DNA of 64,000 nucleotides from Actinomycetota bacterium (lineage in GTDB: Bacteria > Actinomycetota > Thermoleophilia > Gaiellales > Gaiellaceae). A program made the translations under genes and the position numbers. Position 1 is the first letter of the stretch; the number at the start of each line of letters is the position of its first letter. Positions 34,749-45,267 of this stretch are shown piece by piece. The stretch lies in assembly GCA_003134505.1 (NCBI GenBank), contig PLBK01000015.1:71276-135275 (forward strand). Reading direction: 5' to 3'. The notes beneath the pieces are model-generated. The model was given only the letters and a program-made list of their open reading frames with translations, was not told where the DNA came from and did no database searches.

Positions 34749-35921
34749 GTGCGAACCGTTCTCGCCGCTCTCGCCTCGGCCGTCGCGGCTGCGCTGATCG
34801 CGCTGGGAATCGCCCACTGGAGCGGCTGGTTCGACGGCAAGGGGCGGATCGTGGTCGTTCCCGAGGCGGTCCCGGCGTCCACGGTCGCAGCGCCTGTCCG
34901 CGCCACGAAGCCGGTGCTCGGCAACGGCTTCGATCCGTCGGCGCTCTACACAGCGCGCTCGCCCGGCGTGGTCACGATCTACGCGGAGTTCGGCACCAGC
35001 GAGTCGCAGGGTTCCGGCTTCGCCGTCACGCGCACGGGCCTGATCCTGACGAGCTCGCACGTGATCACGGACGCCGGCAGCCAGACGCCCGGCTCACGCG
35101 TTACCGCCGCGTCGAAGGTCTACGTCGAGTTCGCCGACCGCGACCGCCTGCCGGCGCGCATCGTCGGCTGGGACGTCTTCGACGACGTCGGCGTGATCAA
35201 GGTCGATCCGAAGGTGCACCCGGTCCAGCCCGTGCCGCTCGGCCGGTCGAGCGCCGTTCGCGTCGGACAGCCCGTCGCAGTGATCGGCAGCCCCTTCGGC
35301 AACGAGAATTCGCTGGACGTGGGCGTCGTCTCGGGCATCCGCCGCTCGATCGACTCGCTGACCTCGACCTTCCGGCTCGCGGACGCGATCCAGATCGATG
35401 CTCCGATCACGCACGGGAACTCGGGCGGCCCCGTTTTCGACGCCACCGGCCGCGTGATCGGGATCGCCGCGCAGATTCGCACGGACACGGGCCAGGCCGA
35501 GGGCATCGGGTTCGCGGTCCCGATCGATTCGGCCCGCCGCTCGCTCACGCAGTTGGTCACCACGGGCAAAGTCGCCTATGCGTTCGCCGGCATCCGCACC
35601 GTGGATCTGACGCCGACGCTGGCGCGGAAACTCGGTCTCGACGTGCTGCGCGGCGCGCTGATCGTGAAAGTCGAGGCCGGCACCGGGGCCGCGCGGGCCG
35701 GTCTCCGCCAGGGCTCGGGCCAGCGGGTCGTCAACGGCGTCACCGTCCGTACGGGTGGCGACGTGATCCTGGCGATCGCCGGCCGTCCGGCCCAGACCGG
35801 CGAGGACGTGGCGCGGGTCGTCGGCCAGGAGCTGCGACCGGGACAGACGGTGACGTTCACCGTGCTCCGGCACGGGAAGCGTCTGAACGTCGGGGTTCGC
35901 CTCGGCGCACGGAAGCCCTGA
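34749..35921 (+). CDS. HtrA/DegP-like trypsin-like serine protease with PDZ
   Basis: [39 protein letters not shown]-terminal PDZ; GTG start at 34749. Confidence 0.93.
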   Translation: MRTVLAALASAVAAALIALGIAHWSGWFDGKGRIVVVPEAVPASTVAAPVRATKPVLGNGFDPSALYTARSPGVVTIYAEFGTSESQGSGFAVTRTGLILTSSHVITDAGSQTPGSRVTAASKVYVEFADRDRLPARIVGWDVFDDVGVIKVDPKVHPVQPVPLGRSSAVRVGQPVAVIGSPFGNENSLDVGVVSGIRRSIDSLTSTFRLADAIQIDAPITHGNSGGPVFDATGRVIGIAAQIRTDTGQAEGIGFAVPIDSARRSLTQLVTTGKVAYAFAGIRTVDLTPTLARKLGLDVLRGALIVKVEAGTGAARAGLRQGSGQRVVNGVTVRTGGDVILAIAGRPAQTGEDVARVVGQELRPGQTVTFTVLRHGKRLNVGVRLGARKP

Positions 35922-35942
35922 GCGCGGCTGGTCGGCGCTAAG

Positions 35943-36410
35943 GTGCGCCGCGTGGGAGACGAGCGCCAGGAGCTCTCGCACGTGGACGCCGTCGGCCGCG
36001 TGCACATGGTCGACGTCGGCGCGAAGCCGGAGTCGCGGCGGCGCGCGGTCGCCCGGGCGCGACTGCGGATGGCGCCGGAGACGGCCGCACGTCTGCGGGA
36101 CCTGCCGAAGGGAGACGCGCTTGCGACGGCCGAGCTGGCCGGCGTCATGGCCGCCAAGCGGACGAGCGAGCTGATCCCGCTCTGCCATCAGCTGCCGCTC
36201 TCGGTCGTCCGGGTGAGCGCCGAGGTCGTGGGCGGTGGCGTCGAGATCACCGCGTCCGCCGAGACGGTGGCGCAGACCGGTGTCGAGATGGAGGCGCTGG
36301 TGGCGGCGTCGGTTGCGGCCCTGACCGTGTACGACATGGCCAAGGCGATCGACAAGGGGATGGTGGTCGAAGACGTGCGCCTCGTCGAGAAGACCAAGGA
36401 GCCGCTGTGA
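35943..36410 (+). CDS. moaC: Cyclic pyranopterin monophosphate synthase MoaC
   Basis: [44 protein letters not shown]. Confidence 0.95.
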   Translation: MRRVGDERQELSHVDAVGRVHMVDVGAKPESRRRAVARARLRMAPETAARLRDLPKGDALATAELAGVMAAKRTSELIPLCHQLPLSVVRVSAEVVGGGVEITASAETVAQTGVEMEALVAASVAALTVYDMAKAIDKGMVVEDVRLVEKTKEPL

Positions 36411-36889
36411 CTGCCGCGGTGCTGACCGTCTCGGACGGGGTCTCCGACGGGACACGGGAGGACTCGAGCGGCGACCTCCTCCAGGGCCTGCTCGAGGCGG
36501 AAGGGCTCGACGTCGTCCGGCGGGTCGTGCCCGACGAGCGCGGCGAGATCGCCCGAGCGATCGAGGAGCTCGCGGACGAGGCGGTCGTCGTCGTGACGAC
36601 GGGCGGCACCGGGCTCGGGCCGCGGGACGTGACCCCGGAGGCGACGGCCGGCGTCCTCGATCGTCTCGCACCTGGTATTGCCGAGGCGATCCGCGCCGAC
36701 TCGATCGCGAAGACGCCGCACGCGTTGCTGTCCCGCGGGCTGGCCGGCGTGCGGGGGCGGACGCTCGTGGTCAACCTCCCCGGGTCTCCCGGCGGCTGCC
36801 GGGACGGCTTCGCCGTGCTCAGGCCCGCGCTCGCGCATGCGCTCGAGCTCCTGGCGGGGGAGCGGGACGTCGGGCACAGGCAGACATGA
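36407..36889 (+). CDS. MoaB/Mog molybdopterin adenylyltransferase-like
   Basis: [30 protein letters not shown]. Confidence 0.93.
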   Translation: MTAAVLTVSDGVSDGTREDSSGDLLQGLLEAEGLDVVRRVVPDERGEIARAIEELADEAVVVVTTGGTGLGPRDVTPEATAGVLDRLAPGIAEAIRADSIAKTPHALLSRGLAGVRGRTLVVNLPGSPGGCRDGFAVLRPALAHALELLAGERDVGHRQT

Positions 36890-37761
36890 CGGGAACGACC
36901 GACGGCGTGCTCATCTACCCGCGCCGCTTCGCCTCGCTTGTCAAGATCGAGCACACGCTGTTCGCGCTCCCGTTCGCCTACGTCGGCGCGTTCCTGGCGG
37001 TCGGCGCCGTTCCGAGCGCGCACAACCTGCTCTGGATCACGGTTGCGATGGTCGGCGCGCGGACGCTGGCCATGGGCCTGAATCGGCTGATCGATGCCGG
37101 CATCGACGCTCGCAACCCGCGTACGGCGGGTCGTGAGCTGCCACAGGGCTTGCTGCGGCCGTGGCACGTCGCCGGGCTCTGTCTCGTCGCGCTCGGCGTC
37201 TTCCTCGTTGCCGTCTACCAGCTCGACCCGATCGTGCGCTGGCTGTGGCCGATCCCGGTCGTGGGCTTCGTCGTCTACCCGTACCTGAAGCGGTTCACCT
37301 GGCTCTGCCATCTGTGGCTCGGCGCCGTCGACGGCCTGGCGCCGGTCGGCGCCTGGGTCGCGATCACGGGCAAGCTCCCCTGGCAGGCCTGGGTGCTCGG
37401 GGCGGCGGTCGCGGCCTGGGTGGCGGGGTTCGACCTGTTCTACTCGCTGTTCGACGCCGAGATCGATCGCGGCCAGGGACTTCACTCGGTCACGACCCGG
37501 TTCGGAGTCGGCGGAGCCTTCCTCGGCGCGCGACTCCTTCATGTGGCAACTGTGGCTTGTCTGTGCGCCGCCGGTGCCGGGCTGTCCGTCGGCGTTGCCT
37601 ACTGGCTCGGCGTGGGCGCCGTCGCGGGCCTGCTCGCCTACGAGCACGCCATCGTGCACCCGAACGACCTCCGCCGGCTGGACATGGCCTTCTTCGCCAT
37701 GAACGGCGTGATCAGCGTCGCGTTCTTCGGCTTCGTCCTCGTGGATGCGCTCGTCTCGTGA
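36886..37761 (+). CDS. UbiA-family prenyltransferase
   Basis: MGLNRLIDAGIDARNPRTAGRELPQG; DLFYSLFDAEIDRGQGLHSVTTRFG. Confidence 0.93.
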   Translation: MTGTTDGVLIYPRRFASLVKIEHTLFALPFAYVGAFLAVGAVPSAHNLLWITVAMVGARTLAMGLNRLIDAGIDARNPRTAGRELPQGLLRPWHVAGLCLVALGVFLVAVYQLDPIVRWLWPIPVVGFVVYPYLKRFTWLCHLWLGAVDGLAPVGAWVAITGKLPWQAWVLGAAVAAWVAGFDLFYSLFDAEIDRGQGLHSVTTRFGVGGAFLGARLLHVATVACLCAAGAGLSVGVAYWLGVGAVAGLLAYEHAIVHPNDLRRLDMAFFAMNGVISVAFFGFVLVDALVS

Positions 37762-38363
37762 CGGCCGTCGAGCCGCCGGTGATCCGGGCCCGCGGGCTCG
37801 GGAAGCGCTACGGCGACAAGCGCGTGCTCGCCGCGCTCGACTTCGAGATCGAGAGCAAGGGCTTCATGCTCGTCACGGGCCCGAACGGCTCGGGAAAGAC
37901 CACGTTGCTCCGCCTCTGCGCCGGCCTCGCGATCCCGACCTCGGGTGAGCTCGAGGTGACGGCGCCTCGCGAGACGATCGGCTTCGCGGGTCACGAGCCG
38001 CTTGTCTACCGCGAGCTGACGGCGATCGAGAACCTCGACCTGTACGGCCGTCTCTACCGCGTGCCCGAGCGCCGCGAGCGGATCGGCATGCTGCTCGAGC
38101 GCTTCGGCCTGTGGGAGGCGCGGAACGAGCGGGCGGGCTCCTTCTCCCGCGGCATGCAGCAACGGCTCTCGCTCTGTCGCGCGCTCTTGCACGAGCCGGC
38201 GCTGCTCGTGCTCGACGAGCCCTACAGCGGGCTCGACGACGCGGGCGCCGAGCTGCTCGACCGCGAGCTGGCCGAGCTCCGCCCGGGTGCGACGTTCCTG
38301 GTCGCCACTCACGACCCGGCGCGGCTCATGCCGCTCGCGAGCTCACGGCTCGGCTTCGCATGA
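37758..38363 (+). CDS. ccmA: Heme exporter ABC ATPase CcmA
   Basis: GPNGSGKTTLLRLCAGLAIP; FSRGMQQRLSLCRALLHEPALLVLDEPYSGLD; followed by ccmB/ccmC. Confidence 0.9.
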   Translation: MTAVEPPVIRARGLGKRYGDKRVLAALDFEIESKGFMLVTGPNGSGKTTLLRLCAGLAIPTSGELEVTAPRETIGFAGHEPLVYRELTAIENLDLYGRLYRVPERRERIGMLLERFGLWEARNERAGSFSRGMQQRLSLCRALLHEPALLVLDEPYSGLDDAGAELLDRELAELRPGATFLVATHDPARLMPLASSRLGFA

Positions 38364-39001
38364 GGCGCTACGCGGCCGACGTGGCTGTGCTCGCCCGCAA
38401 GGACCTGATGCTCGAGCTCCGGGCGCGCGACACGCTGCCGGCGATGCTCCTGTTCGTCATCTCTGCACTCGTCGTCTTCCACTTCGCGCTGCCGAGCCAC
38501 AGCTCCGACCTGGCCGCGAAAGGGCTGCTCTGGGTGGCGATCGTGTTCACGGCGCTCGTCGGACTGACGCGGGCGTTCGTGGCCGAGCGGGAGCAACGGC
38601 TGATCGACGGGCTCTTGCTGGCGCCCTGCGACCGGAGCGCGATCTGGCTCGCAAAGGCCATCTCCGTGCTCGCCTTCCTCGGCGCGGCCGAGGTCGTGGC
38701 GCTGCCGGCGTACGCGGCGTTCTTCTCCGGGATCGGCTGGAGCACGGTTGCCGCCGTCGCGCTCGCCGACATCGGCATCGTGGCCGTGGGGACGCTGCTG
38801 GCCGCGGTCGCCGCGGTGAGCCGAACGCGCGAGCTGATCTTGCCGCTGCTCTTCCTGCCGCTTGCGATCCCGGTCGTGATCGGCGGCGTGGGTGCCAGCG
38901 TCGTCGGCAGCCCGGGCCGGTACCTTGGCTTCCTGTGCCTCTACGACGCCGTGTTTGCGATCATTTCCTGGGCCTCCTTTGAGTACGTGGTCACGGAATA
39001 A
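38360..39001 (+). CDS. ccmB: Heme exporter protein CcmB
   Basis: KDLMLELRARDTLPAMLLFVISALVVFHF; six TMs. Confidence 0.9.
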   Translation: MRRYAADVAVLARKDLMLELRARDTLPAMLLFVISALVVFHFALPSHSSDLAAKGLLWVAIVFTALVGLTRAFVAEREQRLIDGLLLAPCDRSAIWLAKAISVLAFLGAAEVVALPAYAAFFSGIGWSTVAAVALADIGIVAVGTLLAAVAAVSRTRELILPLLFLPLAIPVVIGGVGASVVGSPGRYLGFLCLYDAVFAIISWASFEYVVTE

Positions 39002-39665
39002 CCCGCTCACGGCCCTCGCCGTCGTGACGACAGTGCTGCTCGGCGGTGCGGTCGCGCTCATCTTCTTCTACGCGCCCGTGGATCAGGACGGGCTGAACCA
39101 GAAGATCTTCTACTTCCACGTGCCGATCGCGCTGACGTCGTACGCGTGCTTCGGCTGGGGCGCGCTGAAGGCCTTTCAGCACCTGTGGAAGCGCACGCCG
39201 GGCGCCGATCTCGAGAGCTACGTCGCGATCCACCAGGGCGTGATCTTCGGCGCCATGACCCTCGTCACCGGGTCGATCTGGGCCAAGGTCCGCTGGGGCG
39301 TCTGGTGGGTCTGGGGCGACGAGCAGCTCGTCCTCTTCCTCGTCCTGTTCCTCTTCTACTGCGCGTACTTCATGCTCCGCTTCTCGGTCGATCCCGGGCC
39401 GCAGCGGGCCAACCTCTGCGCCGTGTACGCGCTCTTCGGCGTCGTCCTCATCCCGATCAGCTTCCTCGCCATCCGGCTCGCGAACAGCTACATCCACCCG
39501 ACCGTGTTCACGAGCAACGGGCCGCAGATGGCCACGTCCCAGCTCGCAACCTTCTGCGTGGCCTGGGCGGCGATGCTCTCGCTCGCCTACTTCCTCTACC
39601 GGTTCGAGCTGGCGGGGAAGCGGCTCGACGCCGACCTCAAAGAGCTCCGAGAGCTCTTGGCATGA
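38979..39665 (+). CDS. ccmC: Heme exporter protein CcmC (CcsA family)
   Basis: KIFYFHVPIALTSYACFGWGALKAF; WAKVRWGVWWVWGDEQLVLFLVLFLFYCAYFML (WGxWW-type motif); likely TTG start. Confidence 0.9.
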   Translation: MSTWSRNNPLTALAVVTTVLLGGAVALIFFYAPVDQDGLNQKIFYFHVPIALTSYACFGWGALKAFQHLWKRTPGADLESYVAIHQGVIFGAMTLVTGSIWAKVRWGVWWVWGDEQLVLFLVLFLFYCAYFMLRFSVDPGPQRANLCAVYALFGVVLIPISFLAIRLANSYIHPTVFTSNGPQMATSQLATFCVAWAAMLSLAYFLYRFELAGKRLDADLKELRELLA

Positions 39666-39859
39666 GCACCGAGGAGAAATACGTCGCGGCGGCGTACCTC
39701 GTCGTCTTCCTGTTCGTGCTCGTCTACGTGCTGATCATGGCCGCGAAGCTGTCCCGGCTCGGCCGCGACGTCGCCGAGCTGACGGCGCTGGCGCGGGAGC
39801 GCAAGCGGGCCGGGCAGGGCTCGACGGAGCAACCGCCGAAGCAGGTGAGAGTTGGCTGA
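39662..39859 (+). CDS. CcmD-like small membrane protein
   Basis: Single TM 65-aa protein between ccmC and CcsA-like gene; ATGA overlap. Confidence 0.6.
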   Translation: MSTEEKYVAAAYLVVFLFVLVYVLIMAAKLSRLGRDVAELTALARERKRAGQGSTEQPPKQVRVG

Positions 39860-40640
39860 GCTCCTGTTCTGGCCGGCGCTCCTCGCCTACAGCGAGGCGG
39901 CCGTCGCCTATGCTGGCAACGCACGCCGGCCGGGGCGAGCCGGGCGCTTCGCGACCTGGGGCGTCAGGGTCGGCTGGCTCGCGCAGACCGCGCTCCTCGG
40001 CGTGCAGGCCGAGAGGAGCGACGGCTTCCCCTGGGACACGTGGGCGGGCTCGCTCGACCTGTTCGTCTGGCTCGTCGTCACGGCCTACCTGTTCTGGGGC
40101 TGCCGCAGCCGGTTCCGGCTGCTCGGGCTCGCGGTCATGCCTCCCGCGGTCGGCCTGCTCTTCGCCGCCTGGCTCGGCGGCGCCACGAAGACGCACGTGA
40201 ACGATGCGTACTCGTCGGCGTTCCTGGCGCTCCACGTCGGGCTGGTCCTGGCCGCGTTCGCCGGGTTCACGCTCTCGGCCGGCCTGGCCGCGCTCTATCT
40301 CTGGCAGGAGCGCCGCCTGAAGCTCCACCGGGCGGGCGGCTTGCTCGGGCGGGCGCCGTCGCTCGTCACGCTCGATGCGCTGGAGGGACGCGTGGTCGCG
40401 TTCGCCGTCCCGGCGCTGACCGGCGGGATCGTCGCCGGCTTCGTCCGGCTGCGCTCCCACGGGGGTTCGGTCGACGCGCTGATGATCGTGACCCTCGTGA
40501 CCTGGGCCGTGTTCGCCGCCTATCTCGTCCTCCGCCACGGCCTCGGGTGGCGTGGCCGCCGCGCCGCCTATCTCGTCCTCGCCGGGTTCGCGCTCGTCGT
40601 CGTCGCGCGTCTCGGCCTGCCGCTCACCCATTTCGCATGA
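39852..40640 (+). CDS. CcsA/HemX-type cytochrome c assembly membrane protein
   Basis: Multi-TM; VGWLAQTALLGVQAERSDGFPWDTWAGSLDLFVWLVVTAYLFWG; directly upstream of hemA. Confidence 0.85.
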   Translation: MAELLFWPALLAYSEAAVAYAGNARRPGRAGRFATWGVRVGWLAQTALLGVQAERSDGFPWDTWAGSLDLFVWLVVTAYLFWGCRSRFRLLGLAVMPPAVGLLFAAWLGGATKTHVNDAYSSAFLALHVGLVLAAFAGFTLSAGLAALYLWQERRLKLHRAGGLLGRAPSLVTLDALEGRVVAFAVPALTGGIVAGFVRLRSHGGSVDALMIVTLVTWAVFAAYLVLRHGLGWRGRRAAYLVLAGFALVVVARLGLPLTHFA

Positions 40641-41914
40641 ACCTGCTGCTGGTCGGCATCTCGCATCGCGTCGCACCGGTGGAGCTGCGCGAGCGCGTCG
40701 CTCTCGACGGCGACGAGGCAGCGGCGCTGGCCCGCGAGCTGGCGGCCGAGGGGTGCGAGGCGGTCTGCCTGTCGACCTGCAACCGCACGGAGCTCTACCT
40801 CGCGGGCGGGACGGCACCGGACGTGGCCGAACGGGCCGTGGCTGCGCTGGCCGAGCGGGCGGGGCTGGAGGAGGGCAGGCTCCGGGCGGTGCTCTACCGG
40901 CTCGAGGACGAGGCCGCCGGCATCCACCTGTTCCGGGTCGCGGCCGGCCTCGACTCGATGGTTCCGGGTGAAGGAGAGATTCTGGGTCAGGTGCGCGCGG
41001 CCTTCGAGGTCGGCCAGCCGGGCCCGCTGCTCGACCGGCTCTTCCGCCAGGCGATCCACGCGGGCAAGAAGGTGCGAACCGAGACCGCGATCGCCGAGAG
41101 CCCTGCGTCGGTCTCCTCGGCCGCAGCGGCGCTCGCGGAGCAGGTGTTCGGAGATCTGACCGGCTGCCGCGTGCTGCTCGTCGGGGCAGGCAAGATCGGC
41201 GAGCTGGCCGCACGCAACCTCGGCTCGCGCGGCGCCGAGATCGCGGTCGTCGCGAACCGGTCGCTCGAGAAGGCGCAAGAGCTTTCCGGCCGGTTCGGCG
41301 GTCGGGCGATCTCCCTCGAGGAGCTTCCGACCGCGCTCGCCGGGATCGACGTCGTGCTCTCGTCGACGAGCGCCTCGGGCCACGTGCTGACGCGGGAGGA
41401 CGTGGCGCGAGCGCTCCGTGACCGGAAGGGGCGGCCGCTCTTCCTGATCGACATCGCCGTGCCCCGTGACCTCGATCCCGCGATCCACGATCTCGACGGC
41501 TGCTACCTGTACGACATCGACGATCTCGAGAGCGTCGTCGCCGAGACTTTGGCCGGCCGGCGGCGCGAGGCCGGTCGCGCGGAGGCGATCGTCCTCGACG
41601 AGGCTGAGCGCTTCCGGGCCTGGGAGGCGTCCCGAGAGGTGGTGCCCGCGATCGCGTCGCTGCGCGCGCTGGCCGAGGAGATCCGGGAGAGCGAGCTCGA
41701 CCGCGCCCGAGCCCGGCTGGAGCGGCTGACGGAGGCGGAGCGACGCGCCGTGGAGGCGGTGACGTCGCGCATCGTCGACAAGCTTCTGCACGTGCCGACG
41801 GTGAAGATGAAGGAGGCCGCCGCCGGCGCGGATGGTGCCGTCTACGCGGACGCGCTCCGCCACCTCTTCGGTCTCGGTGACGATGCTGCTTCGAGTCGGC
41901 ACCCGCGGCAGTAG
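40637..41914 (+). CDS. hemA: Glutamyl-tRNA reductase
   Basis: LLLVGISHRVAPVELRERVAL; LSTCNRTELYLA; GEGEILGQVRAAF. Confidence 0.96.
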   Translation: MNLLLVGISHRVAPVELRERVALDGDEAAALARELAAEGCEAVCLSTCNRTELYLAGGTAPDVAERAVAALAERAGLEEGRLRAVLYRLEDEAAGIHLFRVAAGLDSMVPGEGEILGQVRAAFEVGQPGPLLDRLFRQAIHAGKKVRTETAIAESPASVSSAAAALAEQVFGDLTGCRVLLVGAGKIGELAARNLGSRGAEIAVVANRSLEKAQELSGRFGGRAISLEELPTALAGIDVVLSSTSASGHVLTREDVARALRDRKGRPLFLIDIAVPRDLDPAIHDLDGCYLYDIDDLESVVAETLAGRRREAGRAEAIVLDEAERFRAWEASREVVPAIASLRALAEEIRESELDRARARLERLTEAERRAVEAVTSRIVDKLLHVPTVKMKEAAAGADGAVYADALRHLFGLGDDAASSRHPRQ

Positions 41915-42716
41915 GCTCGCGCTCACGCAGGCCGAGCAGGCGGCGGAGCGGCTGCGGCGACCGGGGGTGGAGATCGCGCTCGTCCCGATCACGACCGCGG
42001 GCGACCGCGACCGGACGCGGCCGTTCGGCGAGATCGGAGGGCGCGGCGTCTTCGTCAAGGAGCTCGAGGAGGCGCTGCTCGCCGGCCGGATCGACGTCGC
42101 CGTCCACTCCGCGAAGGATCTGACCGCCACCGAGGTCGACGGCCTGGCGGTGGGGGCATATCTCCCCCGCGAGGATCCGCGCGACGCTCTCTGCGGTTCG
42201 GACGGGTTGCGGCCGGGAATGCGCATCGGCACCGCGTCGGTGCGGCGGCGCGCTCAGCTGCTCGCGCTGGAGCCCTCCCTCCGGGTCGAGCCGCTGCGCG
42301 GGAACATCGACACACGCCTGCGCAAGCGCGGCGAGCGGGGGCTCGACGCCGTGGTGCTCGCGGCCTGCGGGCTCGACCGGCTCGGGCTGGGAGCCGAGAT
42401 CGGGTACCGCTTCGAGCCCGGCGAGATGCTGCCGGAGGCAGGCCAGGGCGCCTTGGCGATGCAGGTTCGGCGTGGCGAGGAGCTCCTCGTCGCGGCGGCG
42501 GACGACGCGGAGACGCGTCGGCGGGTGGAGGCGGAGCGTCGCTGCGTGGCGGTCGTCGGCGCCGGGTGCCTCGCGCCGGTGGCTGCGCACCATGACGGCG
42601 ACGGCCTCGAGGGGCTGGTCGCAGACGAGGACGGCCGCTGGATCGAGCGCCGCCGCGGCGACGATCCCGAAGCGCTCGGCCGCGAGCTTGCCTCGGCCGC
42701 CTCGGCGCACGCCTGA
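41883..42716 (+). CDS. hemC: Porphobilinogen deaminase
   Basis: LRVGTRGSRLALTQAEQAAERL; VHSAKDL; GNIDTRLRK; EAGQGALAMQ. Confidence 0.96.
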   Translation: MLLRVGTRGSRLALTQAEQAAERLRRPGVEIALVPITTAGDRDRTRPFGEIGGRGVFVKELEEALLAGRIDVAVHSAKDLTATEVDGLAVGAYLPREDPRDALCGSDGLRPGMRIGTASVRRRAQLLALEPSLRVEPLRGNIDTRLRKRGERGLDAVVLAACGLDRLGLGAEIGYRFEPGEMLPEAGQGALAMQVRRGEELLVAAADDAETRRRVEAERRCVAVVGAGCLAPVAAHHDGDGLEGLVADEDGRWIERRRGDDPEALGRELASAASAHA

Positions 42717-43354
42717 TGCGCGTGATCGTCACGCGGCCCGAGGGACAGGCCGGCGAGCTGGCCGACCGCCTGCGCGCGCTCGGGCACGAGGTCGTGCTCT
42801 GCCCGCTCGTGCGCATCGAGCCGCTCGGAGACGGGCCTGTCGACGTGTCCTCGTACGACTGGGTGATCGTCACGAGCGCGAACGGCGCACGGGAGCTCGC
42901 GCGGCGACTTCAGGGCCGCCCGCGCCGGCTCGCCGCGATTGGGCCTGCGACCGCCGCCGCGCTGGCCGACCACGGGCTCGTGGCCGACCTCGTCCCGCGA
43001 GTCTCGACCCAGGAGGGCCTGCTCGCGGAGCTGCAGCAGCCCGCGGGCAAGGTTCTGGTCGCGGCTGCCGAAGGGGCCCGCCGTCTCCTCGTCGACGAGC
43101 TCGGCGCGGACTTCGTCCCGCTCTACCGGACGGTCGAGCTGCGGCCTCCGGTTTCCCCGTCCGGCGACCTGGTCGTGCTCACCTCCGGGTCCGCGGCCCG
43201 TGCCTTCGCTGCGCTCGGGTTGGATCTTCCAGCGGTCTCGATCGGGCCGCAAACGACGGCTGCGGCGGAAGCGGCCGGCGTTCGCGTCGTCGCCGAAGCA
43301 GCCGACCACGACCTGGACGGGCTCGTGAATACGATCGCTAGGCTCGGGCCGTGA
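42716..43354 (+). CDS. hemD: Uroporphyrinogen-III synthase
   Basis: VIVTRPEGQAGELADRLRALGHEVVLCPLVRIEP; downstream of hemC. Confidence 0.92.
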   Translation: MRVIVTRPEGQAGELADRLRALGHEVVLCPLVRIEPLGDGPVDVSSYDWVIVTSANGARELARRLQGRPRRLAAIGPATAAALADHGLVADLVPRVSTQEGLLAELQQPAGKVLVAAAEGARRLLVDELGADFVPLYRTVELRPPVSPSGDLVVLTSGSAARAFAALGLDLPAVSIGPQTTAAAEAAGVRVVAEAADHDLDGLVNTIARLGP

Positions 43355-44160
43355 TCATCACCTTCCTGACCGACTTCGGGCTGCAGGACGACTTCGTCGG
43401 CACGTGCCACGGGGTGATGAAGCGGATCGCGCCGGACGCGGACATCATCGACATCACCCACGGCATCGGCCCGCAGCAGGTGCTCCAGGGCGCACTCGTC
43501 CTCGCCGGCACGCTCCCGTACATGCCGGAGGGCGTGCACCTGGCGGTCGTCGATCCGGGGGTCGGCACCGATCGGAAGGCGCTCGCCTTGCGCGGTGCGG
43601 ACGGCCGGCTCTACGTCGGGCCGGACAACGGCCTGCTCGTGCCGGCGGCCGAGCGGCTCGGCGGGGTCGCCGAGGCGTGGGAGCTCGAGAACACGGCCTT
43701 CCGGCTCGAGCCCGTCTCCCGGACCTTCCACGGACGCGATCTGTTCGCCCCCGCGGCGGCGCATCTCGCGGCGGGAGTCGATCCGGCCTCGCTCGGCCCT
43801 GTCCTCGATCCGGCCTCGCTCGTCCGTCTCGACGTGCCGGTGGCCGTGATGGGCGACGGCTTCGTGCGAGCGCACGTGCTGATCGTCGACCGCTTCGGGA
43901 ACATCCAGCTCAACCTGACCACGGAGGACCTGTCCCGCGTCGGCATCGAGCCGGGGACGCGGGTGGAGATCGAGCTCGGCCTCCAGCGCTTCTACGCGTC
44001 CGCGGCCCGGACGTTCGCCGACGTGCGCGTGGGCGACATCGTGCTCTACGAGGACGCGTACGGGAACGTGGCGATCGCGATCAACGCCGGGAATGCGGCC
44101 GAGATGCTCGGTGCCCGTCCCGGGGACGAGGTCGGCGTCACCGTCCGTCCCGGGCCCTGA
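43351..44160 (+). CDS. DUF62 / SAM hydroxide-adenosyltransferase family protein
   Basis: ITFLTDFGLQDDFVGTCHGVMKRIAPDADIIDITHGIGPQQVLQGA; VVDPGVGTDRK. Confidence 0.93.
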   Translation: MIITFLTDFGLQDDFVGTCHGVMKRIAPDADIIDITHGIGPQQVLQGALVLAGTLPYMPEGVHLAVVDPGVGTDRKALALRGADGRLYVGPDNGLLVPAAERLGGVAEAWELENTAFRLEPVSRTFHGRDLFAPAAAHLAAGVDPASLGPVLDPASLVRLDVPVAVMGDGFVRAHVLIVDRFGNIQLNLTTEDLSRVGIEPGTRVEIELGLQRFYASAARTFADVRVGDIVLYEDAYGNVAIAINAGNAAEMLGARPGDEVGVTVRPGP

Positions 44161-44226
44161 ACTCGCAGCGGGCCGCGAGAGACCTGGTGCTGTGCCGCGC
44201 CCGTCGAGCCGGTCGCGGCGGCGGAG

Positions 44227-44299
44227 TGGCGAGGGCCGGAGTCGAACCGGCGACACCACGGTTTTCAGCCGTGTGCTCTACCGACTGAGCTACCTCGCC
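44227..44299 (-). tRNA. tRNA-Phe (GAA)
   Basis: Minus strand GGCGAGGTAGCTCAGTCGGTAGAGCACACGGCTGAAAACCGTGGTGTCGCCGGTTCGACTCCGGCCCTCGCCA; loop CTGAAAA. Confidence 0.95.
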
Positions 44300-44349
44300 G
44301 CGCCGCGGAAGTCTAGCGGCCGTGCTTTCCGCGGCCACGACTACGCTTC

Positions 44350-45267
44350 GTGGCGGTGGGCGGAGCGAATGGGACTGCGCCGGTTGCGATCATCGGAGCG
44401 GCGCTCGATCTGGGCCAGGGGCGCCGCGGCGTCGACATGGGCCCGTCGGCGATCCGCTACGCGGGGCTGGACGCGCGCATCGTCGAGCTCGGGCGGGTCT
44501 GTCACGACTGGGGGAACGTCGTCACGCCGGTGGCCGAGTCGATCGCCTTCGGCGACGAGCACGCGCGCTTCCTCGACGAGATCAAGGCGACGTGCGAGCG
44601 CATCGCCGACCTAGTCGCCCGGGCGAAGGAGCGGGGCTACCTGCCACTCGTTCTCGGCGGCGACCATTCGGTGGCGCTCGGCACGCTGGGCGGGCTCGCG
44701 CGCTCGGCCGGCCCCGGGGGAGCGCTGTGGCTCGACGCGCACGGCGACCTGAACCGGCCGGAGACGAGCCCGACCGGCAACGTGCACGGCATGGTGCTGG
44801 CGGCGGCGCTCGGCCTCGCCGGCCCGCTGTTCGAGGGCGAGAAGTGGCCGATCCCCATGGTCGATCCGTCCCGGGTCGCGCTGGTCGGCGTCCGGGCGCT
44901 GGACGAGGGCGAGCGCAACCTGCTCCGCCAGCTCGGGGCGCTCGTCTACACGATGAGCGACGTCGACCGGATCGGCGTCGAGCGCGCGATCCGCGAGTCG
45001 CTCGAGCACATCGCCGGCTCCGGCTTCGTCCACGTCAGCCTCGACATGGACGTCGTCGATCCCGAGGTGGCGCCCGGCGTCGGCACGCCGGTCCGGGGCG
45101 GCTTCTCCTACCGGGAGGCGCACTTCGCACTCGAGCTGGTCGCCGAGTCCGGCCTCGCGGGATCGCTCGAGGTGGTCGAGGTCAACCCGATCCTCGACCG
45201 GGAGAACGCGACCGGCCGGCTCGCGGTGGAGCTGGTCGCGAGCGCGCTCGGCGCCCGGATTCTCTAG
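44350..45267 (+). CDS. Arginase/agmatinase family (arginase-like)
   Basis: GVDMGPSAIRYAGL; VLGGDHSVALGTLGG; WLDAHGDLN; SLDMDVVDPEVAPGVGTPVRGG. Confidence 0.92.
   Translation: MAVGGANGTAPVAIIGAALDLGQGRRGVDMGPSAIRYAGLDARIVELGRVCHDWGNVVTPVAESIAFGDEHARFLDEIKATCERIADLVARAKERGYLPLVLGGDHSVALGTLGGLARSAGPGGALWLDAHGDLNRPETSPTGNVHGMVLAAALGLAGPLFEGEKWPIPMVDPSRVALVGVRALDEGERNLLRQLGALVYTMSDVDRIGVERAIRESLEHIAGSGFVHVSLDMDVVDPEVAPGVGTPVRGGFSYREAHFALELVAESGLAGSLEVVEVNPILDRENATGRLAVELVASALGARIL

Noticed and set aside
44227-44299. tRNA-Phe as the attachment site of the nearby element
   Set aside because: Arginase and osmC lie intact between the tRNA and the element, no tRNA 3' duplication was seen at the right end, and the rarA junctions explain both ends exactly.
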